From CAYVQE01 sp964633205 (GTDB lineage Bacteria > Myxococcota > B64-G9): DNA of 11,741 nucleotides. The stretch lies in contig CAZWFN010000175.1 of assembly GCA_964633205.1 (NCBI GenBank), positions 1 to 11,741 on the forward strand. The letters run 5' to 3'. Both the position numbers and the translations under genes were made by a program. Position 1 is the first letter of the stretch. Every line of letters begins with the position of its first letter. The notes beneath the pieces were generated by a model, which was not told where the DNA came from, did no database searches, and was given only the letters and a program-made list of their open reading frames with translations. Shown here piece by piece: positions 1-6,869 of this stretch.

Positions 1-98
1 GCTTAATCGTGCCCGCTCTTTTGTGGTTGCATCCGTTTCGACCAACATGTTGTCGCTCGGACATCACCAAGCGCCTAAGGACCGGCTCGCGATTTCGC

Positions 99-126
99 TT
101 GACCCCCTCCGTTGTCCCGGAGTAAT
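99..126 (+). promoter_or_regulatory. Candidate sigma70-type promoter ahead of the TetR gene
   Basis: TTGACC (99-104) matches five of six bases of the -35 consensus. AGTAAT (121-126) matches four of six bases of the -10 consensus, with a 16-base spacer. Transcription would start near 133, inside the palindrome at 128-144, so a repressor bound there would block initiation. The assignment rests on sequence match alone; the -10 element is weak. Confidence 0.4.
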
Positions 127-127
127 T

Positions 128-144
128 AGTAACCCTTGGTTACT
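128..144. promoter_or_regulatory. 17-bp perfect palindrome, candidate TetR-family operator
   Basis: AGTAACC (128-134) and GGTTACT (138-144) are perfect reverse complements separated by CTT. The site ends 30 bases before the ATG of the TetR gene and directly follows the candidate -10 element. TetR-family dimers commonly bind short palindromes in their own promoter, so autorepression and control of the downstream acyl-CoA dehydrogenase genes is the natural inference. No second copy was noticed ahead of the gene at 3438 or elsewhere in the window. Confidence 0.55.
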
Positions 145-174
145 TTGGGGAAGCAATGCGGCGAGTGGAGAAAT

Positions 175-819
175 ATGAAGACATCACGCGGAAATAGAGC
201 GCCGGCCCTGCGAGCGGCGGCCCGGGAGTTGTTTCTGGAGAAGGGCTATACCGGCACCACCATGGAGCTGGTGTCCCGGCGGGCTGGATTCAGCAAGCGC
301 ACGGTCTACCTCTACTTCAAGAACAAGGACGATCTGCTGTTGGAGGTGGCCAGCGAGGGGCTCGATCGGTTGCGGGTCTCCCTCGAGGACGTGGACGTGG
401 ACAGCCTGGCCTACGAGGACGCCATCCAGACCATCATGGAGCGCTACATCCGCTTCGCCAGCGATGATCCGCAGTACTTCCGGTTCATCTTCCAGGAAGC
501 CACCCAGGCCATGATCACCAACGCGAGTGAGGCGCTGCGGGAGCGCATGGCCAACCTGGAGCGCGCCTGTCTCCGGGTTCCGGCGCGTCTGGTGGAGAGG
601 GGCATCGCCGAGGGCATCGTCCCGCCGGTGGATCCCCAGGATGCAGCCATCGTGTTCTGGGGCACGGTCACCGGCATCTTCCTGCTGTCCGTGGGGGGCA
701 GCCAGACCGTCCTGCCCGACAACCGCCTCGGCATCATCCGCCAAGCCTTGATGGTGCTGTACCACGGATTCAAGAACCTGCCGGGGCAGCCCCGGCCAAC
801 CGGCGTGGAGACGACATGA
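175..819 (+). CDS. TetR/AcrR-family transcriptional regulator
   Basis: A 214-residue DNA-binding repressor of the usual TetR length. The N-terminal three-helix domain spans about residues 8-55, with the helix-turn-helix at about 28-47 (TTMELVSRRAGFSKRTVYLYF followed by KNKDDLL), which is a textbook TetR signature. The C-terminal helical ligand domain (about 60-200) is not family-specific. I chose ATG 175 because GGAG lies at 167-170 with correct spacing. A longer reading from TTG 136 would begin inside the palindrome and is less likely. The stop overlaps the next start (ATGA, 816-819), so the regulator is translationally coupled to the acyl-CoA dehydrogenase genes. It probably represses the operon and responds to a CoA thioester, by analogy with TetR regulators of lipid and aromatic acid degradation. 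The ligand cannot be read from the sequence. Confidence 0.93.
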   Translation: MKTSRGNRAPALRAAARELFLEKGYTGTTMELVSRRAGFSKRTVYLYFKNKDDLLLEVASEGLDRLRVSLEDVDVDSLAYEDAIQTIMERYIRFASDDPQYFRFIFQEATQAMITNASEALRERMANLERACLRVPARLVERGIAEGIVPPVDPQDAAIVFWGTVTGIFLLSVGGSQTVLPDNRLGIIRQALMVLYHGFKNLPGQPRPTGVETT

Positions 820-2009
820 AAGACACCCAGCGATTTCCCATTCCCAAGAGGTGGTTGAGCGACGAGGCCGTCATGCTCGTCGACTCCGTGGCGCGGTGGG
901 GCGAGCAGGAGGTGTCCGACCAACGGAGCAAGCACCGGGAGGACTTCGAACAGCTGCACCGCCCGGCGCTGGCGAGCCTCATGCAGAAGGTGGGCCTGAA
1001 GGACTTGTTCTGGACCGAGGCCGGGGACGGGCCCCTGTCGGCCGTGATCCTGGCAGCGGTGATCGAAGAGGTGGGGCGCGTCGACACCGGGCTCGCCGTG
1101 CTGCTGGCCAGCACCGCTGCCCTGCAGCGCTGCGTCTCCCCGGAGCAGCGGCCCGCCCTGGGGGAGCGCGGCGCACCGGGCGCCCTCGTGCTGCCGGGCT
1201 ACAGCTTGCCCGAACCCTCTACCCGCAGCAAGCGGCCCGCACCCGAAGCGGCGCTGGGCGGCCTGTCGGCCCAGGTCAGCGCCCGGGCCACGCAAGGCGG
1301 CTGGGAGCTCGCCGGAAGCGGCGTTCGCCCGCAGTGCCACGGCGCCGAGGCGGCCTACTTCGGGATCGTCACCACCCTAGAGGGCGAGCCGGCGGTGTTC
1401 GCCGTGCCGGCCGCCGCCCGGGGGCTTCGCGTGGGCGCGCCCCTGCGGCAGACCGGGCTGCACGCAAGCCCCAACGCCGATCTGGAGCTGCGGGACGTCG
1501 CCGTCGATCGGGCGGCGCTGTTGCTGCGCGGGGCAGGGGACTACGCAGCAATGCTGGACTGGTACTACCTGGGCTGCGCGGCGGCCGCCTCCGGGGCCCA
1601 GCGGGCCATGCACCGCATCCTGGACGACTGGTGCGACAGCCGCGTCATCAAGGGGCGCGGCCAGGCCTTCAAGGACAACGCGCTGGTGGCGGGTCTGCTG
1701 GGGGACATCGGGGGGCGCGCGGGCACCGGGCGGATCCTCATGCTGCACCTGGCCCGTGAGCTGGACGCCGGGGACGGCGAACCGGAGGCCATCCACGCCA
1801 CCGCCGTGGCCACGGCCCGCGCGCTGGTGCGCGACGCCCACCAGTGCCTGGATCAGGCCATGGAACTCATGGCGTCGGCGGGCTACGCCACGGAGTGGAA
1901 CCTGGAACGCTACTGGCGTGACGTCAAGACCCTGGGCAGCTACCTGATGCTGGAGACCGCGGGGCGCCTCGCGCTCGCGCGCCACTACTTCGGCTGCCGC
2001 AACGTGTGA
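816..2009 (+). CDS. Acyl-CoA dehydrogenase-family protein, degenerate (possible non-catalytic partner)
   Basis: 397 residues, normal length for an acyl-CoA dehydrogenase. The N-terminal helical domain covers about 1-110, a beta middle domain about 120-235, and the C-terminal helical domain about 240-397. The C-terminal domain ends with RYWRDVKTLGSYL...LALARHYFG (366-392), equivalent to the family's RDAK-x4-YEGTSEI-x5-IAR segment. Two hallmarks are missing. The flavin-binding TEPxAGSD motif and the NGxKxWITN segment are unrecognisable in the middle domain. The catalytic Glu of YEGT is Leu (Y375-L376). The protein may therefore lack flavin or activity and serve as a partner of the next gene product, as in the mycobacterial alpha2-beta2 ChsE-type dehydrogenases. 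GGAG at 807-810 precedes ATG 816, which overlaps the TetR stop. The next gene starts 13 bases downstream. Family membership is fairly sure; role is inferred. Confidence 0.85.
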   Translation: MKDTQRFPIPKRWLSDEAVMLVDSVARWGEQEVSDQRSKHREDFEQLHRPALASLMQKVGLKDLFWTEAGDGPLSAVILAAVIEEVGRVDTGLAVLLASTAALQRCVSPEQRPALGERGAPGALVLPGYSLPEPSTRSKRPAPEAALGGLSAQVSARATQGGWELAGSGVRPQCHGAEAAYFGIVTTLEGEPAVFAVPAAARGLRVGAPLRQTGLHASPNADLELRDVAVDRAALLLRGAGDYAAMLDWYYLGCAAAASGAQRAMHRILDDWCDSRVIKGRGQAFKDNALVAGLLGDIGGRAGTGRILMLHLARELDAGDGEPEAIHATAVATARALVRDAHQCLDQAMELMASAGYATEWNLERYWRDVKTLGSYLMLETAGRLALARHYFGCRNV

Positions 2010-2022
2010 CCCGGAGGACCGA

Positions 2023-3291
2023 ATGCGCACCATCGACGAGATCACCAGACCGCAGGAGTACCTCTCGCCCGTGGATCGGCACCTGGGCGAGATCATCCGA
2101 AGCTGGGCCGACGAGCAGGTCATGCCCCACAGGCGCGACTACGACGAGGACTGGCAGGAGCACCGCCTCATCGAGCCCGCCTTCCGCTCCCTCATGGTGG
2201 ATCTGGGCCTGCAGCGGCTGCTGTTCCCCGAGGATCTGGGCGGTATGGGCTTCGGGCACTCGAGCTACCTCGGCACCGGCGCCTTCCGCATCTTCGAAGA
2301 GGTGTCGCGGGCCGATTCGGCCGTGGCCGTGGCGGCCGGCGTGGTCTTCTGGCCGCTGGTGATGATCTGCTGCGAGCCCCACGTCAACCGGCGGCTGTGC
2401 GCCGAGCTGGCTCCGAAGTTCTGCACCGCGACCGAGCCGGTGTTCGCCGCCAACGCCATGACCGAACCCCAGGGCGGCGCCGACATCGAGAACCTGGATC
2501 TGCTGGGCGGCAGCACCATCCGCACCTCGGCCGCCCGCGACGGCGACGACTGGGTGATCAACGGCCACAAGCTGTGGCCCACCAACTCCGGGGGGGTCGC
2601 GAATCTGTTCGGCGTGGTGTGCTCCACCAACCCGGGTTCTACCGACCCGCGGGACTTCGCCTTCATCTTCGTGCCGGCCGACGCCGACGGGGTGACCCAG
2701 GGAGGCCCCTACCAGAAGGCGGGCATGGCGGCGGACAAGAACAGCGACATCTGGTTCGAAGACGTGCGGGTGCCGCTGCACTACCGCGCCCACGGCCCGG
2801 GGGACGACTACCGCTACTTCAAGGAGGTCGTCAGCTTCGGGCTGCTGGGCAGCCTCGCCTTTGCCAGCGGCGTGATGCTCAACACCTACGAGCTGCTGCA
2901 GGAGGCCACGACCCGACTGGGCTTTCGGGGCCGCGCGCTCAAGGAGAACGACGACGTGGCCGGTGTGCTGTCGGAGTTCGCCGCCACGATGGAGGCGGTG
3001 CGGGTGCTCGGCTACCAGTTCGCGCGGATGATCGATCGGCGGGACCTCTACGGCGCGCCCTGGTCCGACCAGGTCGTGGCCCGGGGGCGGGCCTACAAGC
3101 AGCTGGTCTGCGATCAGGTGCTGAGGCAGCTGGCGCGGGCCATGGACCTGCTGGGCGCCCACGGCTGCGATCGGGCGTCGGACGTGGAGAAGCACTGGCG
3201 GGACTTCAAGATCGTGCAGCTGTGGATGGGCGGCAAGCAGCTGTGCCAGATGGAGGTCGCGCGGCACTTCTTCGAGTGCGAGACGCTGTAG
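2023..3291 (+). CDS. Acyl-CoA dehydrogenase, flavin-dependent
   Basis: 422 residues, probably oxidising an acyl-CoA thioester by alpha,beta-dehydrogenation with FAD. Unlike its upstream neighbour it keeps the flavin and substrate motifs: AMTEPQGGAD (145-154, canonical ALTEPxAGSD) and WVINGHKLWPTNSG (177-190, canonical NGxKxWITN). The C-terminal domain has KHWRDFKIVQLWMGG (390-404), where the canonical catalytic Glu of YEGT is Met402, so the base must sit elsewhere. Glu268 in the helix FKEVVSFG lies close to the position used by isovaleryl-CoA dehydrogenase, but this placement is tentative. GGAGG at 2013-2017 lies five bases before the ATG. Tandem arrangement with a degenerate paralogue suggests a heteromeric enzyme. 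Cyclohexane- or cyclohexene-carboxyl-CoA dehydrogenase is a possibility given the reductase genes downstream, but substrate class cannot be read from the motifs. Confidence 0.92.
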   Translation: MRTIDEITRPQEYLSPVDRHLGEIIRSWADEQVMPHRRDYDEDWQEHRLIEPAFRSLMVDLGLQRLLFPEDLGGMGFGHSSYLGTGAFRIFEEVSRADSAVAVAAGVVFWPLVMICCEPHVNRRLCAELAPKFCTATEPVFAANAMTEPQGGADIENLDLLGGSTIRTSAARDGDDWVINGHKLWPTNSGGVANLFGVVCSTNPGSTDPRDFAFIFVPADADGVTQGGPYQKAGMAADKNSDIWFEDVRVPLHYRAHGPGDDYRYFKEVVSFGLLGSLAFASGVMLNTYELLQEATTRLGFRGRALKENDDVAGVLSEFAATMEAVRVLGYQFARMIDRRDLYGAPWSDQVVARGRAYKQLVCDQVLRQLARAMDLLGAHGCDRASDVEKHWRDFKIVQLWMGGKQLCQMEVARHFFECETL

Positions 3292-3300
3292 TCTTTGTCT

Positions 3301-3331
3301 GCAGCTTCTACGCATCTTGCGCAGAAGCTGC
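3301..3331. terminator. 14-bp interrupted hairpin after the dehydrogenase gene
   Basis: GCAGCTTCT (3301-3309) pairs perfectly with AGAAGCTGC (3323-3331). Inside it CGCA (3311-3314) pairs with TGCG (3318-3321), leaving one A/C mismatch and a TCT loop. It starts nine bases after the TAG stop at 3289-3291. No T-run follows (the next bases are GAGGGTTC), so it is not a standard intrinsic terminator. It could be a weak or Rho-assisted terminator, or an mRNA-stabilising or processing stem that separates expression of the two halves of the locus. Confidence 0.45.
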
Positions 3332-3437
3332 GAGGGTTCAAACGAGGAGCGTCGACTCCAACGCGGCCCTCTGATTTTTGGTTGCGGCGGCGGTTTTTGC
3401 CGTGCCTTTGGGTGCGGAGCCGCGATGGGAGGAACGC

Positions 3438-4049
3438 ATGCACGTGGACAGAGCATCCAGCGGATCTGACCGGCGCGGCATCATCGAGGGCAGCGCCCGT
3501 ATCCTCGGGGAGCTGATCCGCACGCCCCGGGTGGTCAAGTCGGCGCGGATCGTGCTCGACAACCTCGACGCGCCAGCCGCCCCGGAGCTGGTGCGGACGA
3601 TCTTGTACGCCGATTCCAGCCTCCTGTTCGACGCGGTTGCGGTCAGCCCGGCGCTGGCCAACGCCGCGGTGCTCGGCGCGCGCGAGCTGTTCACGCAGAT
3701 CCTGGCGCTGCCCGAGGCGCTGCTGCGTCGCATGCTCCCCCGGCTGTTGTCCGAGGTCCACGGCGAGGCCCTGGGCGAGGCGGTCGGGCTGGCGCTGCGG
3801 GCCCTGGGCCGTGCGACTCGACCCGATGGCGGCCCCCTCGACGCGGCCGCCCGCGACTTCGAGCAGGACTTCAAACAGGGACTGCGGTCGGGGCTGGGCG
3901 CGGACGCCGATGCCGTGGACCGGCAGGTGGCCCAGCTCGCGGGCACCATCCGCCGGCTCGCCAAGGAGAACCCGGCGCTCATGTCCCGCGTGGTGCGACC
4001 GTTGGTGCAGGCCTGCCGAGACGCGCTCGAGGAGGGCAGCGATGCCTGA
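3438..4049 (+). CDS. Unassigned helix-rich protein (203 aa), paralogue of next gene's N-terminus
   Basis: I do not recognise the family. The protein is 203 residues, soluble-looking, Leu/Ala/Arg-rich and predicted almost entirely helical, with no membrane segment and no cysteines. Residues 18-107 align with residues 22-110 of the 561-aa product that follows. Shared elements are (A)R-hL-x-E-x-I-x-TP near the start, LVRTxL (51-56 here, 54-59 there), and an LP-x-x-L step in the middle. ATG 3438 is chosen because GGGAGGA (3427-3433) sits just upstream. An in-frame TTG at 3378 would add a hydrophobic stretch resembling a signal peptide, but has no ribosome binding site. The gene overlaps the next by eight bases, so the two are co-translated and probably work together. 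It lies directly upstream of the reductase genes, which suggests an accessory or scaffold role; that is inference only. Confidence 0.85.
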   Translation: MHVDRASSGSDRRGIIEGSARILGELIRTPRVVKSARIVLDNLDAPAAPELVRTILYADSSLLFDAVAVSPALANAAVLGARELFTQILALPEALLRRMLPRLLSEVHGEALGEAVGLALRALGRATRPDGGPLDAAARDFEQDFKQGLRSGLGADADAVDRQVAQLAGTIRRLAKENPALMSRVVRPLVQACRDALEEGSDA

Positions 4050-5727
4050 AGAAACGACCATCGCCGCAGCTGCTGACGAGGCCAGCGGCGGGACGCTGCC
4101 CCTGGGAGCACGCGTCCTTCGGGAAGCGATCGCCACCCCGGCCTTTCGCGAGCTGCTCAGGCTTCCGCTTCAGGAGCTTCCCCGGGGAGAGGGAAGCGCC
4201 CTGGTGCGTACCCTGCTGCGGGAAGATCCGGAGATCTGGATGGCCATCGTCTCCACGGCGCCGGGCATGCTGGACGAGCTCGCAGACTGCCTGCTGGCCC
4301 TGGGTCGAGAGCTGTCGGCCATGCCCCCGGCGCTGGTGGACGCCTACCTGGCAGAGTTGACCACCGAACTGAACGCCGGGTCCCTGCGGGAGTTGCCAAA
4401 GGTCTGGACGCCCCTGCTGGCGCGCAGCCTGCCCACCCTGGTCAACGCCTTCTGTCGGGCCGTGGCCGGCACAGCCCGCAGCCTGGGCGGCCTGGAGGCC
4501 GCCCAACGCACCGAGGCGATCGTGCATCTGCAGCAGGGGATCGATCCCGAGGCGGTCGCCGAGGTGGTCAACGGCATCTGCACGCTGGCGGTGCAGCTGG
4601 ATGCCGAACGCGATCCTGACCAGGAGGCCGGCGGTGTGGACTGGCCCGCCCTGGTACGGCACGTCGACCATGGAACCCTGCGCGAGGGCGTGAAGTCGCT
4701 GTCGGGCATGGCGCGTCGATCTGCCCAACCCGTTCTGGCGAGCTTGCTCTCCGATCCGGTCGCCATTGCGAACCTGGTGCTCGCCCTGCCCGCCGTGGCC
4801 AACGACGGCGTGCGCTTGCTCGCATTTGCCCTGGACCGCCTCGATCTACCGGACGAATTGCTGGCCAGCGCGTTGTTCAACGTCTTACGGGAGATGGATC
4901 GACCAGCCGTGATCGATCTGGTCCATACGGCGAGTCGCACACTCACCGCGGTGCACCAGGGCAGCGCGACGCTGGGCTTCGAGGAGCCGGCCTTCAAGGC
5001 CGTGTTCGCCGAGGTGGTCGACGGCCTGCTGGATCGCCTGGAACCGCAGCTGGTGGGCGAGGCGATCGTGGCGCTGGGCGAGGACGCTGAGGTCATGGCG
5101 CGGGTGCTTTCGCGGAGGCTCTCCACGGACCCCGCGCTGCTCGGTGAGCTGCTGCGCACGGGCTTGCGCATGGCCAACGTCGCCCTGACCGCAATGCGGG
5201 AGGTGATCACCGAGGCTGAGCAGCTGCCCGAGGCCACGCTCCAGGAGCTGGGCAGTCGCCTCCCGGAGCTGGACCCGCTCGCCGTGGGCCGGCTGCTCAG
5301 TCAGGCCCTGCGGATGGCGCATCAGTGGGAGCAGAGCCTGGCTCGGCCTGGGTGGCTCGAGCGGGTCTTCGGTGAGGTGGATTGGGACGCGGCGGGTGAA
5401 CTCCTGTGGCGCGGGGCGACCCCGCTCCTGACGGCCTATGTGGCCGCCGGCTGGCGGGAGATCAAGAACCGCCCGGAAGAGGTGGGCAGGTGGATCAACT
5501 CGATGCTGGCGCGCTTCAACCAACACACCCGCGAACAACCCGATCGCACGGTCGAGTTCGTCCCGCGCTTGCTGTCAGCGGTCGACTCGGGGGAGTTCAC
5601 CAAGGCCTTGCGGACTGCCGGGCGGCTGCTCGGCGGCGCGGCCTGGGCCCAGGCGGCACCGCTGTGGCAGACTATCTTGACTCCGCCGTGGCGCCGACGC
5701 GCGGCCAGCCGGCCGGCGAATCCCTGA
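4042..5727 (+). CDS. Unassigned alpha-helical repeat protein (561 aa)
   Basis: No known family recognised. The sequence is helix-rich throughout, without signal peptide, membrane segment or metal-binding cysteine cluster (only scattered Cys at 83, 138 and 180). A pattern of about 75 residues recurs at roughly 57-130, 234-305 and 358-430: LL-x-DP, then a hydrophobic helix with P or N, then LP-x-x-L-L, then (h)D-P-x-A-V-x-x-(L/V)-h. The end element recurs as IDPEAVAEVV (167-176), MDRPAVIDLV (285-294) and LDPLAVGRLL (409-418). This suggests a solenoid of the armadillo/HEAT type made for protein-protein contact. ATG 4042 overlaps the previous gene by eight bases and has GAGGAGGG at 4028-4035. The next gene begins 14 bases after the stop, so it is in the reductase transcript. 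A scaffold, assembly or chaperone-like function is possible; none is shown. Confidence 0.87.
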   Translation: MPEETTIAAAADEASGGTLPLGARVLREAIATPAFRELLRLPLQELPRGEGSALVRTLLREDPEIWMAIVSTAPGMLDELADCLLALGRELSAMPPALVDAYLAELTTELNAGSLRELPKVWTPLLARSLPTLVNAFCRAVAGTARSLGGLEAAQRTEAIVHLQQGIDPEAVAEVVNGICTLAVQLDAERDPDQEAGGVDWPALVRHVDHGTLREGVKSLSGMARRSAQPVLASLLSDPVAIANLVLALPAVANDGVRLLAFALDRLDLPDELLASALFNVLREMDRPAVIDLVHTASRTLTAVHQGSATLGFEEPAFKAVFAEVVDGLLDRLEPQLVGEAIVALGEDAEVMARVLSRRLSTDPALLGELLRTGLRMANVALTAMREVITEAEQLPEATLQELGSRLPELDPLAVGRLLSQALRMAHQWEQSLARPGWLERVFGEVDWDAAGELLWRGATPLLTAYVAAGWREIKNRPEEVGRWINSMLARFNQHTREQPDRTVEFVPRLLSAVDSGEFTKALRTAGRLLGGAAWAQAAPLWQTILTPPWRRRAASRPANP

Positions 5728-5741
5728 GGGAGGATTGGTCC

Positions 5742-6869
5742 ATGGACGGACCGAGCGCGATCAACCAGACCTTCGAGAACGAGCACGTCCGCGCCTTCCG
5801 AAAAAAGGGTGGTCGCGTGGTTGGATACTCCTGCGTGTTCACGCCGGTGGAGCTGCTGGACGCCGGCGGGCTGATGCCGTACCGGATCAAGGCCTTGGGT
5901 CACCCGGAGACGGACATCGCCGACACCCGGCTGTCGCGTTTCAATTGCCGCTTCTGCCGCTCCTGCTTGCAGCTGGGGCTCGAGGGGTCCTTCGATTTTC
6001 TCGACGGCATCCTGGAGACCAACGGCTGTGATCAGCTGAGGGGCATGTTTGAGAACTGGCAGTACGCCCGGGCGCCGGCCTTCTTCCACTACGTCAAGGC
6101 GCCCCACCTCCTGAGTCCCGACGCTATCGAGCACTATGCCCTGGAGCTCGGGCGGCTGCGCAAGGCGCTGCAGGAACACTTCGGGGTGATCATCACCGAC
6201 GAGGCGCTGCGGGAGTCCATGGCCCGATACCGCCGGATCCGTCGCAAGCTGGTTGCGCTCGACGGGATGCGGGAGCGCGAGCGGCCGGGCTTGTCGGGCA
6301 GCGAGGCGCTGCAGGTGGTGCTGGCGGCCGGCGCGGTGCCGGCCGCGGTGTTCGATGAGCTGCTGGACCGGTGGTCGGAGGAGTGGTCGCTGCGACCGGG
6401 GCATCGCCCCCAGGTTCGGCTGCTGCTCGGCGGCGCGGCCACGGACGAGCCCCAGCTGGTGGAGGCCATCGAGGAGCTCGGCGCGCTGGTGGTGGCGGAC
6501 ACGCTGTGTTTCGGCGCGCGCGCCTACAAGCCCCTGCTCGCCGAACCCGAGAAAGCGGACGACGTATTGCAGACCCTGGCCGAGACCTATCTGCGCGGCT
6601 GTCGGTGCCCGCGCATGTACGACGAGTTCGACGGCCGGCTGGCATACGTGCAGGAGGCGCTGGCATCGGCCAGAGCCGACGGGGTGATCCTGGTCAACAA
6701 CAAGTTCTGCGACCTGCACGGCTTCGACAACGCGCACCTGCGCATGCGACTGGAGTCCGACGGCGTGCCGGTGCTGTCGCTGGAGAAGGAGTACGGGAGC
6801 CCCTCGGATCACGGACGCATGCGCACCCGGGTCCAGGCCTTCCTGGAGAGCATCGGAGGTGCCCGATGA
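5742..6869 (+). CDS. Benzoyl-CoA reductase / 2-hydroxyacyl-CoA dehydratase family subunit, small (BzdN/BcrC-like)
   Basis: 375 residues, close to the usual size of the smaller catalytic subunit (BzdN, BcrC, HgdB-like). These subunits hold a [4Fe-4S] cluster that passes low-potential electrons to a CoA ester. The family landmarks are present: GYSCVFTPVELLDAGGLMP (28-46) with Cys31; the cysteine-rich NCRFCRSC (68-75); NGCDQLRGMFENW (94-106) with Cys96; and NNKFCDLHGFD (319-329) with Cys323, followed by LSLEKEYGSPSDHGRMRTR. Cys31, Cys96 and Cys323 are the likely cluster ligands, by family position. GGGAGGA at 5728-5734 precedes the ATG, and the stop overlaps the next start (ATGA). With the following large subunit it would form the catalytic dimer. 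Benzoyl-CoA itself as substrate is plausible but not proven; a related aryl- or enoyl-CoA is possible. Confidence 0.92.
   Translation: MDGPSAINQTFENEHVRAFRKKGGRVVGYSCVFTPVELLDAGGLMPYRIKALGHPETDIADTRLSRFNCRFCRSCLQLGLEGSFDFLDGILETNGCDQLRGMFENWQYARAPAFFHYVKAPHLLSPDAIEHYALELGRLRKALQEHFGVIITDEALRESMARYRRIRRKLVALDGMRERERPGLSGSEALQVVLAAGAVPAAVFDELLDRWSEEWSLRPGHRPQVRLLLGGAATDEPQLVEAIEELGALVVADTLCFGARAYKPLLAEPEKADDVLQTLAETYLRGCRCPRMYDEFDGRLAYVQEALASARADGVILVNNKFCDLHGFDNAHLRMRLESDGVPVLSLEKEYGSPSDHGRMRTRVQAFLESIGGAR

Noticed and set aside
1..48. Minus-strand frame open from an ATG at 48 to the window edge (16 codons), possible divergent gene.
   Set aside because: Only 16 codons, with no convincing ribosome binding site or promoter on that strand; too little to call.
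136..174. Longer TetR start at TTG 136.
   Set aside because: It falls inside the palindrome and has no ribosome binding site, whereas ATG 175 has GGAG at the right distance and gives the normal family length.
3378..3437. Longer start at TTG 3378 giving a signal-peptide-like N-terminus to the 203-aa protein.
   Set aside because: No ribosome binding site there; ATG 3438 has a strong GGGAGGA, and the paralogous domain in the next protein has no such leader.
1924..3456. Long minus-strand open frame (510 codons) opposite the second dehydrogenase gene.
   Set aside because: It is a shadow frame caused by high-GC codon bias; its translation is His/Val/Leu-rich with no family resemblance, while the + strand gene has clear motifs.
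5436..6812. Long minus-strand open frame opposite the small reductase subunit gene.
   Set aside because: Same GC-driven artefact; no recognisable domain and no ribosome binding site.
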